Part shown: positions 9,701-17,980 of the stretch, one piece after another
How the letters are laid out: each line of letters starts with the position of its first letter
How positions within the stretch are numbered: the first letter of the stretch is position 1
Assembly (NCBI GenBank): GCA_017881055.1
Contig: JADGRF010000034.1
Location: 23,049 to 87,048 of the forward strand
Source of the DNA: Sandaracinaceae bacterium
Lineage (GTDB): Bacteria; Myxococcota_A; Polyangia; Polyangiales; JAFGIB01
DNA: 64,000 bases
Direction of reading: 5' to 3'
The notes under the pieces: generated by a model
The model's input: only the letters and a program-made list of their open reading frames with translations
What the model was told of the DNA's origin: nothing
Database searches by the model: none
Made by a program: the position numbers and the translations under genes

Positions 9701-9858
9701 TGCACCTGTACGAGGATCCGCTGCTCGGCTGGCAGCCGCGCCTGCGCCGGCCGCTCGAGGTGCTCGACATGCCGGGTGGTCACGCCAGCATGTTGCAGGA
9801 GCCGTACGTGGCGACCATGGCCGAGCGCATGGCCGCATGTATAAAGAAGACATCATGA
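6706..9858 (+). CDS. FkbH-type HAD / GNAT-like / acyl carrier / thioesterase fusion
   Basis: The 1050-residue protein has four parts. Residues about 40-230 are an FkbH N-terminal region. Residues 235-390 are a HAD domain with DCDNT (D246, D248). Residues about 390-570 are the GNAT-like region typical of FkbH (TNQFNFTT). A carrier domain at about 655-730 has the phosphopantetheine serine in SGTSLAA. Residues about 745-1050 are an alpha/beta-hydrolase thioesterase whose nucleophile elbow reads GMCAGG, with Cys819 in place of serine. FkbH proteins load a glyceryl unit from 1,3-bisphosphoglycerate onto a carrier protein. Here loading, carrying and off-loading are on one chain, one base after rfbD and overlapping a glycosyltransferase. 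The inferred role is making or transferring a glyceryl or lactyl-type decoration for the polysaccharide; the acceptor is unknown. Confidence 0.9.
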   Translation: MANGGVKESVEDTVKETVAAGGLDRGASEDSARQGSVGRERLALRVAIAATFTANPIEAPLRFWLDQLGFAGDVEHAPYSQVFQALLDPMSALGQNDGGVNLVLVRFEDFLRFANAVDAGRDHEALLSARVEELASALRSYASRQATPTLLWIGPASTAAQANREQCALFARLTETLLARVQDLPSVQLLEERALSPYPVPVIYDARRDEIGHIPYAPAFFSALGTAIARRIYALKTPAIKVIALDCDNTLWRGVVGEDGLRGITVPEGMLALQRAVIEQQTRGVVLCLLSKNAEEDVLEVLDHHASMLLTRKHLVGYRIDWQPKARNIAELARELNLGLDSFLFIDDNPVECAHMLAAHPQVLTFMLPKDDTQIPSFLEHLWPLDRLQVTEEDRMRTRMYQENAQRSSLERQAGNIAAFLEGLELEVDIAPPVPGEIPRIAQLTGRTNQFNFTTIRRNEADMAQLTSTGLECMRVTVSDRFGAYGLVGVMIFGAQGEVLRIDTLLLSCRVLGRGVEHAMLRELGKLALARGARSIEAPFSPTKKNQPAQNFLESLGVPAEPIAGGTRYTIDAELAAGLEYRPGADAAAQLELARTGGKTGPAAAVGNETARYSASAVLQRVTSEWRSVDAVHAAIEASAITTRPELDVAWTAPRNVLERELCELWQRLLHIDRVGVNDDFTALSGTSLAAAQLFAELDERYSVKLPMTTILDAPTVAALALRIADSERSEAHSSLRTLRKGKPGGPKLFLVHDGDGETLLYLNLARRLPEEVTVYGIEPLGDARVPMRHTRIPDMAKHYLDLVTREAPDEPYWLGGMCAGGTIAFEMALQLEARGRRVPLVALLDSADPEAKPKRGIQSKRRLTRFVNALRGRSQPPPPPDAPSAELIAANANKAKVAANSSGAHGEESRLQRAAAKLKNVIVYETQTRLAARDQRTRFADLRQVLERGKVVPPRLQHLSVRTVYDLAQEEYVPSRAPNAHVALFRATGGEGGDEAFVHLYEDPLLGWQPRLRRPLEVLDMPGGHASMLQEPYVATMAERMAACIKKTS

Positions 9859-10820
9859 CCACGAGCTACGAACGGGTGCTGATCGTCATCGTGAACTACA
9901 AGTCCGCGCGTTTGACTCTGGACTGCCTGGCTTCGCTCGAGCCGGAGCTGCGCGGAGTACCCGATGCGCACGTGGTCGTCGTGGAGAACGCCTCGGGCGA
10001 TGGCCCTGCGCTCGAGGAAGGCATCCGCACGCGCGGCTTCTCGGAGTGGGTCACGCTCGACTTGTCGGACAAGAACGGCGGCTTCGCGTACGGCAACAAC
10101 CGCGCGATCGCGCCTGCGCTGGCGTCAGCGAAGCCTCCCGCGTACGTGCTGCTCTTGAATCCCGATACGCGCATCTACCCTGGCGCGGTGAAAGAGCTGC
10201 TTGCCTTCATGGATCGCCGGCCCGACGTGGGCATTGCCGGCAGCAGCTTCGAAGACGACGAAGGCGAGGATTGGCCGTACGCGTTTCGCTTTCCCAGCGT
10301 GTGGAGCGAGCTCGATCGGGGCTTGCAGCTCGGTGTCGTGACGCGCCTGTTGAGCGAGCACGTGGTGGCCCAACGCATGGGCAAGACCGAAGCCCCGATC
10401 GACTGGGTGCCGGGCGCGAGCATGATGATCCGCTCGCAGGTGTTCCGCGACATCGGCCTGATGGATGACGGGTACTTTCTGTACTACGAGGAAACCGACT
10501 TCTGCTTGCGCGCGAAGCGAGCGGGCTGGCCGACCTGGTACGTGCCGCAGAGTCACGTGGTGCACATCGCCGGGCAGAGCACGGGCGTCACGCAGCGCAA
10601 CCGGCGCCCTCCGCGCACGCCCGAGTATTGGTTCGCATCGCGACGCCGCTACTTCACGAAGAACCACGGGCTCGCCTATGCGATCAGCGCCGATCTGCTC
10701 TTCGGCACGAGCTTCGGTCTGTCGCGCGCGCGCCACGTGCTGACGCGCAAGCAAGACGGCGACCCGCCGAAACATCTGCTCGATCACTGGAAGAACAGCG
10801 TGCTCTTCAAGCGCGGCTGA
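9855..10820 (+). CDS. GT2 glycosyltransferase, rhamnosyltransferase-like
   Basis: The 321-residue protein has the GT2 start VLIVIVNYKSA, LLNPDTRI (DxD region) and YYEETDFCLRAKRAGW, the acidic catalytic block seen in WbbL-type rhamnosyltransferases. The ATG at 9855 overlaps the preceding TGA in an ATGA pair, so it is translationally coupled to the FkbH fusion and the rfb genes. It probably transfers L-rhamnose from dTDP-rhamnose to a lipid-linked glycan; the donor is inferred from the operon. Its 3' end overlaps the convergent GT4 gene by 14 bases. Confidence 0.9.
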   Translation: MTTSYERVLIVIVNYKSARLTLDCLASLEPELRGVPDAHVVVVENASGDGPALEEGIRTRGFSEWVTLDLSDKNGGFAYGNNRAIAPALASAKPPAYVLLLNPDTRIYPGAVKELLAFMDRRPDVGIAGSSFEDDEGEDWPYAFRFPSVWSELDRGLQLGVVTRLLSEHVVAQRMGKTEAPIDWVPGASMMIRSQVFRDIGLMDDGYFLYYEETDFCLRAKRAGWPTWYVPQSHVVHIAGQSTGVTQRNRRPPRTPEYWFASRRRYFTKNHGLAYAISADLLFGTSFGLSRARHVLTRKQDGDPPKHLLDHWKNSVLFKRG

Positions 10821-12012
10821 CTTGCTCGAACAGCTCGCGCAGCTGCGTCGCAGAGGCGTCCACGTCGTGTAAGCTGCGCACCTTGGCTTGCCCGAGTCGA
10901 CCCATGCGCTGCAGCTCGGGCGTGGCCGTGGTCACCGCCGTTCGCAATGCGAGCGCGAGCGCTTCGACCGAACCTGCAGGCACGAGCCAACCGACCTCGC
11001 TCGTGACCAGCTCGGGTATGCCCGCGATCTGCGTCGTGACGACCGGACGACCGAGTGCGAGCGCTTCCATCACGACGATCGGCAGACCCTCGGCGAAGCT
11101 CGGCAGCACGAACAAGCGCGCGGCTTCGATTTCTGCGCGCACGCGCGCGGCATCCACCCAGCCCGTGATCGACACGCGCGCAGCGAGGCCGTGCTGCGCA
11201 ATCAGCTGCTCGAGCTCCGCGCGCAGCTCGCCGTCGCCCACCAACACCAGCTCGATGTCGAGACCGGCGCTGACCAAGCTCGCCATCGCGTCCAGCAACA
11301 GCAGCTGACCCTTCTGCTCGTGCAGGCGCGCCACGCAGGCGACGCGCACGCGCTCGGGCAGCGGCATCGCCTCGGCCGTGAGCAGCTCGGCATCGAGACC
11401 GCAGCGCACGACGTGAATCTTGGACCAGAGCGCGTGAGGCGCGTGACGATACAGCTGACTTCGACCGTAATCGCTGATCGCCACCACCAGCCGCGCGTGT
11501 TCGATCTTGGCGGCGAGGCCGAGCATCAAAGGCTTATCGAACTCTTCGGGGCCGTGCGCGGTGAAGCTGTAGCCCGGGCCGCCCAGCTCGTGGCAGAGCA
11601 TCGCGACGGTCGTGGAGTTCGTGCCGAAGTGGGCATGCACGTGAGTCGCACCGCTGGCAGCAAGCCAGGTCCGCAGCACACAAGCTTCCGCGAGATACGC
11701 GAGATGCTTCGGGGCGCCACTCTCCGAACGCCAACCGATGCGCAGCGTGAGCGCGAGCGCGCGCCAGGTCGCGGCTGGGCGAGTGATCGCGCTCGCGAAC
11801 AGCGCGCCGAGCAAGCCCGTGACGCCGACGTCCAAGATGGCGCGCGTCTTTTCGGCTTCGGCTCGGTCCGCCGCATCGACCAGCAGCGAGGTCTCCCGGC
11901 GCAGGGTGTAGCGATCGACCACCACGCCTTGCCGCTCGAGCGCGGCGATCTCACGCCGGATGAACGTATGACTGACCCGCGGGTAACAATTGACGAGGTA
12001 CGCAACCTTCAT
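10807..12012 (-). CDS. GT4-family glycosyltransferase
   Basis: This 401-residue GT-B enzyme starts with KVAYLVNCYPRVSHTFI. It has VHAHFGTNS in the N-terminal domain and the retaining-enzyme EX7E block in FAEGLPIVVMEALALG near the C-terminus. The overall pattern resembles WcaL/colanic-acid-type exopolysaccharide glycosyltransferases. The ATG directly follows the stop of the upstream GT2 gene with no gap, so the pair is a two-gene operon on the minus strand. Donor and acceptor cannot be told from sequence. Confidence 0.92.
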   Translation of the reverse strand: MKVAYLVNCYPRVSHTFIRREIAALERQGVVVDRYTLRRETSLLVDAADRAEAEKTRAILDVGVTGLLGALFASAITRPAATWRALALTLRIGWRSESGAPKHLAYLAEACVLRTWLAASGATHVHAHFGTNSTTVAMLCHELGGPGYSFTAHGPEEFDKPLMLGLAAKIEHARLVVAISDYGRSQLYRHAPHALWSKIHVVRCGLDAELLTAEAMPLPERVRVACVARLHEQKGQLLLLDAMASLVSAGLDIELVLVGDGELRAELEQLIAQHGLAARVSITGWVDAARVRAEIEAARLFVLPSFAEGLPIVVMEALALGRPVVTTQIAGIPELVTSEVGWLVPAGSVEALALALRTAVTTATPELQRMGRLGQAKVRSLHDVDASATQLRELFEQVSRA

Positions 12013-13062
12013 TCAGGTTTCGCTGCTCGCTGGCTTTGCTTTGTGCGCGAGCTTGTGCACCAGGCTCAGCATAGCGAACGTGGTCGCGCTGTAGAACAGG
12101 TGCACCTGATGAAACAAGAAGTACTGGAGCGCGAAGAACGGCCCGCGAATCGCGGCCAGACTGCGCAACATGTCGGAAAAGATCGCCGCCGAGACCAGCA
12201 CGGGTACGGACAAGGACAGGGCGATCAACCATGCGTCCTGCGCATGGCTCCCACCCAACATGCCGAAGAGCAGCGCGAGCGGGATGCCGGGCACGGCCAG
12301 GAGCACCAGAAGCGATAGCGCGGCAGCGATGCGCTGGCTGGTCCGCAGGTTGAGGTCGTTCGGCAACTTCCCAGTGTCGAGAATCAACTTGGCCCACGGG
12401 ATGGCGCGGCTCTTGATGTCGGTCTCGATCACGCCGCGCATGGTCCACAGCTTCAAGTGCGTGACGTGCAGCTGTGGGTCGAGCTTGCAACGGCCGAGCG
12501 GCGAAAGACGCAGGCCGAGGTCGATGTCCTCGATCATCGGCATTGGGAAACGCGCAGCGTCGAAGCCGTTCACTTTCACGAACGCCTCGCGACGAACCGC
12601 ACCGCAGCCGGCCCAGAAGCCGGCGTTCTCGGTGTTGGCGCGCTGGTGCGTGACGTGATGCCGCAGGTTCATGTACTGCGAGAAGAAGTTCTGCTCAGGG
12701 GGTGTGGAGTCGTACGAGCCGGTCAGGCTCACCAGCTCGGGGTCCGCGGCGAATGCGGCCCGGACGCGGTCCACGACGTCGGGGTGGGCCACGCAGTCCG
12801 AATCGATGAACAGCACGACCTCGCTCTGCACGTGGCTCACACCCACGTTGCGTGCGTGGGCGGGGCCTGCGCGCTCGGGCAGGCGCACTACCTCGGCACC
12901 AAGCGCCGCGGCCACCTCACCCGTGCGGTCGGTGGAGCCCGGGTCGACCAAAAGCACACGCCCACCGCGTGCGGCAGCGATTGCGGCGGGGATCGTACGT
13001 GTGACGAAATGAGCGGCGTTGTACGCCGGCATCACGATCGTCACTTCGGGGAGCTCCGCCAT
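12013..13062 (-). CDS. GT2-family glycosyltransferase with membrane tail
   Basis: The 349-residue protein opens with VTIVMPAYNAAHF, has VDPGSTDRTGE, and carries the metal-binding DSD in LFIDSDCVAH. IEDIDLGLRL is the acidic catalytic region. Residues about 245-330 hold two or three hydrophobic helices, so it is probably membrane anchored. It abuts the GT4 gene downstream, and 110 bases separate it from the divergent oxidoreductase gene, leaving room for divergent promoters. Confidence 0.9.
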   Translation of the reverse strand: MAELPEVTIVMPAYNAAHFVTRTIPAAIAAARGGRVLLVDPGSTDRTGEVAAALGAEVVRLPERAGPAHARNVGVSHVQSEVVLFIDSDCVAHPDVVDRVRAAFAADPELVSLTGSYDSTPPEQNFFSQYMNLRHHVTHQRANTENAGFWAGCGAVRREAFVKVNGFDAARFPMPMIEDIDLGLRLSPLGRCKLDPQLHVTHLKLWTMRGVIETDIKSRAIPWAKLILDTGKLPNDLNLRTSQRIAAALSLLVLLAVPGIPLALLFGMLGGSHAQDAWLIALSLSVPVLVSAAIFSDMLRSLAAIRGPFFALQYFLFHQVHLFYSATTFAMLSLVHKLAHKAKPASSET

Positions 13063-13172
13063 TGGATCTACGATGTGCCACCGCTCCGCGCGATGCCAAG
13101 CCCCCCCGAACGGGTTTGTGTATCACCCGAAGCCGTTGATCTCAATGAGGTTACGTACTAGAGAGCCCGAGC

Positions 13173-15038
13173 GTGCCCGACCCGGCTCAGACTGATAAGA
13201 AGTGCGTCATCATAGGTGCCGGTCCAGCAGGCCTCACGGCTGCGTGGGAGCTGTGCAAAGCCGATGTGCCCGCGATCGTGTTCGAGAAGGACAACATCGT
13301 CGGCGGCATCTCGCGCACGGTCGAGTACAAGGGCTTTCGCTACGACATCGGCGGCCATCGCTTCTTCACCAAAGTCGAGTCGGTGAACAAGTGGTGGTGG
13401 GAGATCCTGTCGAAGGAGTTCATCGAACGCCCGCGCATGTCGCGCATCTACTACGCCGATAAGTTCTTCGACTATCCGCTCAAGCCCGCCAACGCGCTGT
13501 TCGGCTTGGGCATCTTCGAAGCCATCCGTTGCGGCCTCAGCTACGTGACGGCGCAGGTTGCGCCGACCAAGCCCGAGATGAACCTCGAAGACTGGGTCAG
13601 CAACCGCTTCGGCACGCGCCTCTACCAAATCTTCTTCAAGACCTACACCGAGAAGGTGTGGGGCATGCCGTGCACCGAGATCAGCGCCGACTGGGCCGCG
13701 CAGCGCATCAAGAACTTGAACTTGATGACCGCGGTGAAGAACGCGCTGTTCGGCTCGGGCAAAGGCAAAGTCGTCACCACGCTGATCGAGTCGTTCCACT
13801 ACCCGCGCCTGGGCCCCGGCATGATGTGGGAACGCGTTGCGGAGCTGCTCACGGAGAAGGGCCTGCCGCCGCGCATGGAGCTCGACGTGGTGCGCATCAC
13901 GCACGACGGCAAGCGCGTCGTGTCGCTCACCGTGCGTGGCAAAGACGGCGTCGAGCACGTCGAGACCGGCACCGACTTCATCTCGACCATGCCCGTGCGT
14001 GAGCTGGTGCATGCGCTCGATCCGGCGCCGCCTAACGCAGTGCTCGAAGCGGCCGATCGCCTGAACTACCGCGACTTCCTGACCGTCGGTCTGATCATCG
14101 ACAAGGAGGAGATCTTCCCGGACAACTGGATCTACATCCACTCGCCGCACGTGAAAGTGGGCCGCATCCAGAACTTCCGTTCCTGGAGCCCGTTCATGAT
14201 CCCGGACGCGAAGAAGAACTCGATCGGCCTCGAGTACTTCGTGAACGAGGGCGACGAGATCTGGAACGCATCCGATCCGGATCTGATCGAGCTGGGCAAG
14301 CGCGAGTGCGAGAAGCTCGGCTTGTTCAAGGCAGCTGACGTCAGCGACGGTGTCGTGATCCGCATGCCGAAGGCCTACCCGGTCTACGACAAGATCTACA
14401 AAAACGCGCTGCAGACCATCCGCGACTACCTCACGACCTTGCCGAACATCCACCTCGTGGGTCGCAACGGCCAGCACCGTTACAACAACCAAGACCACTC
14501 CATGGTCACGGCGATGCTCGCAGCGGAGAACGTGTGCGGCGCCGACCACGACGTGTGGGCGGTGAACGTCGACGAGGAGTACCACGAGGAAGTCTCCGAA
14601 AAAGAGAAGCGCGGCCAAGAGCTCACGCACGGCAAGCGCGGCGGCGGCGACCGCTTGGTGCCGCGACGCCTCGACGAAACCGACAGGCTCATGGGCGCGC
14701 TGCGCGAGGCCTTCGCCCGCTACGACGCCGTGGCGCTCGGCGGCTCGATCGGCATCCTGCTCGGCGGAAGTCTGTTCTTGGCTACGGCGCTCTTGCTGCT
14801 GCGCGGCGGCGTCATGGTCGGCAAGAACCTGGCCCTGCTCGCGAACTACTTCCTGGGCTACGAAATCAGCTGGGCGGGCGCGTTCCTGGGTTTGCTCGAG
14901 GCCGGCGGCTTTGGCTTCATCTTCGGATTCATGTTAGCTAAGGCGATCAACGGGACGATCGCGCTGCACGAGCATGCGCTGGTGCGCCGGCTCGAAGTGA
15001 GCGCGACTCTCGACGCGATCGACGAGGAGCGCCAGTGA
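13173..15038 (+). CDS. FAD/NAD(P)-dependent amine-oxidase-like oxidoreductase with two-helix membrane tail
   Basis: The 621-residue protein begins at a GTG just before the Rossmann motif [15 protein letters not shown]. It has the GHRFF block typical of protoporphyrinogen-oxidase/UDP-galactopyranose-mutase-like flavoproteins, and [14 protein letters not shown] near residue 440 as the second FAD contact. Such proteins often sit in polysaccharide loci and probably act on a nucleotide- or lipid-linked sugar; the reaction here is unknown. After about residue 500 a tail with two transmembrane helices follows ([11 protein letters not shown], then [12 protein letters not shown]). This tail is repeated as the separate next gene. 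A GTGA overlap links the two. Confidence 0.88.
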   Translation: MPDPAQTDKKCVIIGAGPAGLTAAWELCKADVPAIVFEKDNIVGGISRTVEYKGFRYDIGGHRFFTKVESVNKWWWEILSKEFIERPRMSRIYYADKFFDYPLKPANALFGLGIFEAIRCGLSYVTAQVAPTKPEMNLEDWVSNRFGTRLYQIFFKTYTEKVWGMPCTEISADWAAQRIKNLNLMTAVKNALFGSGKGKVVTTLIESFHYPRLGPGMMWERVAELLTEKGLPPRMELDVVRITHDGKRVVSLTVRGKDGVEHVETGTDFISTMPVRELVHALDPAPPNAVLEAADRLNYRDFLTVGLIIDKEEIFPDNWIYIHSPHVKVGRIQNFRSWSPFMIPDAKKNSIGLEYFVNEGDEIWNASDPDLIELGKRECEKLGLFKAADVSDGVVIRMPKAYPVYDKIYKNALQTIRDYLTTLPNIHLVGRNGQHRYNNQDHSMVTAMLAAENVCGADHDVWAVNVDEEYHEEVSEKEKRGQELTHGKRGGGDRLVPRRLDETDRLMGALREAFARYDAVALGGSIGILLGGSLFLATALLLLRGGVMVGKNLALLANYFLGYEISWAGAFLGLLEAGGFGFIFGFMLAKAINGTIALHEHALVRRLEVSATLDAIDEERQ

Positions 15039-15373
15039 CCGATCCGCTTACAGAACGCGTACGAGAGCCCGGCCAAGCCGAATGGGACGTCATCCAAGCG
15101 GCGATTGCGCGGCTGCGCGCCTCGGTCATGGCGGTGGTGTTCGGTCTGTGCGGCGGCGTGGGCTTGTTCGTGGCCACGGCCTGGCTGCTGCTGCGCGGCG
15201 GTCTGATGGTCGGCAGGACGCTGTCGCTGCTCGGCAACTTCTTCCCCGGCTACTCGGTGACCTGGGGCGGCGCGTTGGTCGGCTTCGTGTACGGCTCGCT
15301 GCTAGGCGCCGCAATCGGCTTCGCCTTCGCCTGGCTGTACAACATGATCGCTGATCTCCGCGATAAGGATTGA
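15035..15373 (+). CDS. Small two-helix membrane protein, paralogue of the preceding protein's tail
   Basis: The 112-residue protein starts with GTG in a GTGA overlap with the oxidoreductase gene. It has two hydrophobic helices separated by [10 protein letters not shown] and [12 protein letters not shown]. These align by eye with [10 protein letters not shown] and [12 protein letters not shown] in the upstream protein's C-terminus. It is therefore a stand-alone copy of that domain. Co-translation suggests the two tails may pair in the membrane and anchor the flavoprotein; this is inference. No named function is recognised. Confidence 0.85.
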   Translation: MTDPLTERVREPGQAEWDVIQAAIARLRASVMAVVFGLCGGVGLFVATAWLLLRGGLMVGRTLSLLGNFFPGYSVTWGGALVGFVYGSLLGAAIGFAFAWLYNMIADLRDKD

Positions 15374-15389
15374 AGAGAGAGAGAAAGCC

Positions 15390-16127
15390 ATGCGCGCGGT
15401 CTTGATGCTCCACAGCATCGATGCCTCGGGCTCGGTGCTCTCGATGACGCAGAGCGAGTTGCGCTCGCTCGTGCAGGCCGTGCGTCGCTCGGGGCACGAG
15501 CTGCTGCCGCTCACCCAGCTACTCGACGACGACTCGCAGAAGCGCGCGGTCGCGCTGACGTTCGACGACGGAATGCGCACGCTCGTCACCGACGCTGCGC
15601 CCGTACTGCGCGAGCTCGGCGTGCCCGCAACGCTGTTTCTGACGACCGGCTACGTGGGCAAAGACAACGGCTGGCCGAGCCAACCGCCGCTTGCCCCGCG
15701 CTTGCCGATCATGGGCTGGGATGAGCTCGAGACGCTGAAGCAGAGCGGCTGGGACATCCAAGCGCACACGGTCACGCACCCCGACCTGCGCACGCAGAGC
15801 GACGATGCGGCGCTGCACGAGCTGACCGAGCCCGTCGAGACGATCGCTCGACGCCTCGGGCACAAGCCCAGCTTGCTCGCGTATCCGTACGGCTACTTCG
15901 ATCGACGGATCGAAGCGCTCACGTCACGGGTCTACGGGCGCGCGCTCTCGACGCGCATGGCCCTGCTCGACGGCGACACGCGCGGCCCGCTCGCCGTGCC
16001 GCGGCTCGACACGTATTACTTCCGAAGCGAGGCCGTGCACCGGCACTTCGGCAGCAAGCGCTTTCGCGCGTACCTCGAAGCACGCGCGCTGTTGCGCCGC
16101 GCGCGCAAGCACCCCGGCGAATGCTAA
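15390..16127 (+). CDS. Polysaccharide deacetylase (NodB-like, CE4)
   Basis: This 245-residue NodB-homology protein has the catalytic TFDDG, the metal-binding HTVTHPDL (HxxxH) and the downstream AYPYGYFD motif. These enzymes remove N-acetyl groups from amino sugars in extracellular or lipid-linked polysaccharides. No signal peptide is visible, so it may act on the cytoplasmic side or depend on another route. It follows the small membrane protein by 16 bases after an AGAGAGAGAAAG purine-rich ribosome site, and is the last gene of this plus-strand group. Confidence 0.92.
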   Translation: MRAVLMLHSIDASGSVLSMTQSELRSLVQAVRRSGHELLPLTQLLDDDSQKRAVALTFDDGMRTLVTDAAPVLRELGVPATLFLTTGYVGKDNGWPSQPPLAPRLPIMGWDELETLKQSGWDIQAHTVTHPDLRTQSDDAALHELTEPVETIARRLGHKPSLLAYPYGYFDRRIEALTSRVYGRALSTRMALLDGDTRGPLAVPRLDTYYFRSEAVHRHFGSKRFRAYLEARALLRRARKHPGEC

Positions 16128-16150
16128 CAGAACGGGCATTGAGATCGGCT

Positions 16151-17092
16151 CTACGCGTTGTGACGCTCGCGGAAGAACGCGACCGTCTTGCGGATTCCAT
16201 CTGACAGCGTAGTCGCCGCACCGAGCGGCGCGGGGCTGCCCGGATCGAGCACCGAGCGCTCGACGTCGCCTTCGCGGCGCGGCCCGTGCTTGATCACGGC
16301 GGCCATGCCGGCGGCGCTCTCCATCATGCGCGCTAGCTCCATGGTGGTGGTGGCTACGCCGGTGCAGACGTTGATCGGGCTCGAGGCGAGCTTGCCTTCG
16401 ATCGCGAGTAGGTTCGCTTTGACCACGTCCGCCACGTACACGTAGTCGCGCACGCAGCCGTCGTCACCGGTTTGCTTGCGCGCGTTGATCTGAATCGCTT
16501 CGCCCTTGAGCAAGCGCTGCGCGAAGATCGCGACCACGCCGGCTTCGCCATGCGGATCCTGGCGCGGTCCGTACACGTTCGCGTAGCGCAGCACGGTGTA
16601 CGCCAGCTTGTGTTCGCTCTTGTACGCGTTCAAGTAGTTCTCGACGGCGAACTTCGAGCACGCGTACGGGCTGAGCGGATTGGGCGGCGTCGCGATGCTG
16701 GCGCGTGTGCCGTCGGGAACGTCGCCGTAGATCGCGCCGCCCGTGCTGGCGAACACGATCTTTTGCACGCGCTGCTGCACGCACTCGTTGAGGATGTTGA
16801 GGCTGCCGACCACGTTGATCTCGGCATCGCGCACCGGCTCGCGCGCGCTCACCGAGACGCTGGTCTGCGCCGCTTGATGCGTCACGACCTCGGGGCGGAA
16901 CTCGCCGAACACACGCGCCACGAAGACAGCATCGCGAATGTCCCCTTGCGCGAAGGTCGCGCGCGCCGGGACGTTCTCGCGTCGTCCGGTGCTGAGATCG
17001 TCGAGCACGAGCACTTCGTGCGACGCCGCCAGGAGCGCGTCGGCCACGTGTGAACCAATGAACCCCGCACCGCCAGTGACTAGAACTCGCAT
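16151..17092 (-). CDS. NAD-dependent nucleotide-sugar epimerase/dehydratase
   Basis: This 313-residue extended SDR enzyme starts at ATG 17092 ([15 protein letters not shown]), where the NAD motif must begin; the longer ORF start adds unrelated residues. FASTGGAIYG supplies the catalytic Ser/Thr, and YACSKFAVE the YxxxK pair. The pattern fits UDP-glucose 4-epimerase or a similar UDP-sugar epimerase, and the exact substrate is open. It is convergent with the deacetylase gene (23-base gap) and likely supplies a sugar nucleotide for the same polysaccharide. Confidence 0.92.
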   Translation of the reverse strand: MRVLVTGGAGFIGSHVADALLAASHEVLVLDDLSTGRRENVPARATFAQGDIRDAVFVARVFGEFRPEVVTHQAAQTSVSVSAREPVRDAEINVVGSLNILNECVQQRVQKIVFASTGGAIYGDVPDGTRASIATPPNPLSPYACSKFAVENYLNAYKSEHKLAYTVLRYANVYGPRQDPHGEAGVVAIFAQRLLKGEAIQINARKQTGDDGCVRDYVYVADVVKANLLAIEGKLASSPINVCTGVATTTMELARMMESAAGMAAVIKHGPRREGDVERSVLDPGSPAPLGAATTLSDGIRKTVAFFRERHNA

Positions 17093-17161
17093 GCCGGAGA
17101 CTTTACCACAGGGGCCTGTTTTCAAGCGATACGACCCGGCCGAGTGGCCCGGTCACGAAGA

Positions 17162-17980
17162 TCATGGGCGGTCACGGATGCGCCGGCCGGCCGCGTGGGC
17201 GAACAGCCGAAACACGAACGGAAGGTCGTTCAGCAGGTAGCGCCGCGCGAGCCGACGCGGCTCCTGCGAGAGGCGGTGCGTCCACTCGAGGCCCGTGCGC
17301 CGCATCCACGCCGGTGCGCGCGCGACGCCGCCGGAAACGAAGCTGAACGAGATGCCGACGCCCACCATCCAGGCGGCGGGGAAGTCCGCACGCAGCGCCG
17401 CGATCAGGTGTTCTTGCTTGGGCGAGCCGAGACCGACGAGCACGAGATCAGGACGGGTGCGGGTCAGCTCGGCGCGAATCTCGGCGAGCTCGGCAGCGGT
17501 GGCGGGCGTGTGAACACGGGGGGAAGAGCAGCCCGCGATGCGTAGCCCCGGAGACCGCTCGCACAGCACGCTCGCGGCGCCCTCGGCGGCGCCCAACTCG
17601 CCGCCGAGCAAGTAGAGCGAGCGGCCTTCGCGCGCGGCACGTTCGGCGAAGCGGTAGATCAAAGCCGAGCCCGCTACGCGCTCCGGCAGCGGCGAGCCGA
17701 GCACTTGCGACGCCCACACTAGAGGCATGCCGTCGGCGACGATCACGTCGGCGTCGGCGTAAAGCGTGCGTAGCGCGGGATCGTTGGCGTAGCGATGCAA
17801 GTGGTCGAGGTTGGCGGTGACGAGCCAGCCACCGCGCGCATGACTCAGCTCTCCGAACATGTGATCGAGCAGCGCGTTTTCGTCGACGTGCGCGAGCGGC
17901 ATGCCGAAGAGCGAGAGTGTGGGAAGCGCGTGCGTCATGATCTCGGAGGTGTTGCGCACCGACTCACGGAGCGCGCTCAT
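17162..17980 (-). CDS. WecG/TagA/CpsF-family glycosyltransferase (GT26)
   Basis: The 272-residue protein contains WLVTANLDHLHRYANDP, ADGMPLVWASQVLG and VGLGSPKQE, the hallmarks of the WecG/TagA/CpsF family, which adds N-acetylmannosamine-type sugars to undecaprenyl-linked acceptors. The ATG at 17980 was preferred because a GGTGG ribosome site precedes it; it overlaps the upstream glycosyltransferase gene by 17 bases. The family is common in exosortase/PEP-CTERM-associated exopolysaccharide clusters, which fits the VPEL-tailed protein at 2.8 kb. Confidence 0.92.
   Translation of the reverse strand: MSALRESVRNTSEIMTHALPTLSLFGMPLAHVDENALLDHMFGELSHARGGWLVTANLDHLHRYANDPALRTLYADADVIVADGMPLVWASQVLGSPLPERVAGSALIYRFAERAAREGRSLYLLGGELGAAEGAASVLCERSPGLRIAGCSSPRVHTPATAAELAEIRAELTRTRPDLVLVGLGSPKQEHLIAALRADFPAAWMVGVGISFSFVSGGVARAPAWMRRTGLEWTHRLSQEPRRLARRYLLNDLPFVFRLFAHAAGRRIRDRP

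Noticed and set aside
10888-12318. 476-codon plus-strand ORF
   Set aside because: It spans two minus-strand glycosyltransferase genes with clear motifs and has no protein-like features.
13158-14630. 490-codon minus-strand ORF opposite the flavoprotein
   Set aside because: Asp/Val/His-rich shadow frame, and the plus strand shows intact FAD motifs.
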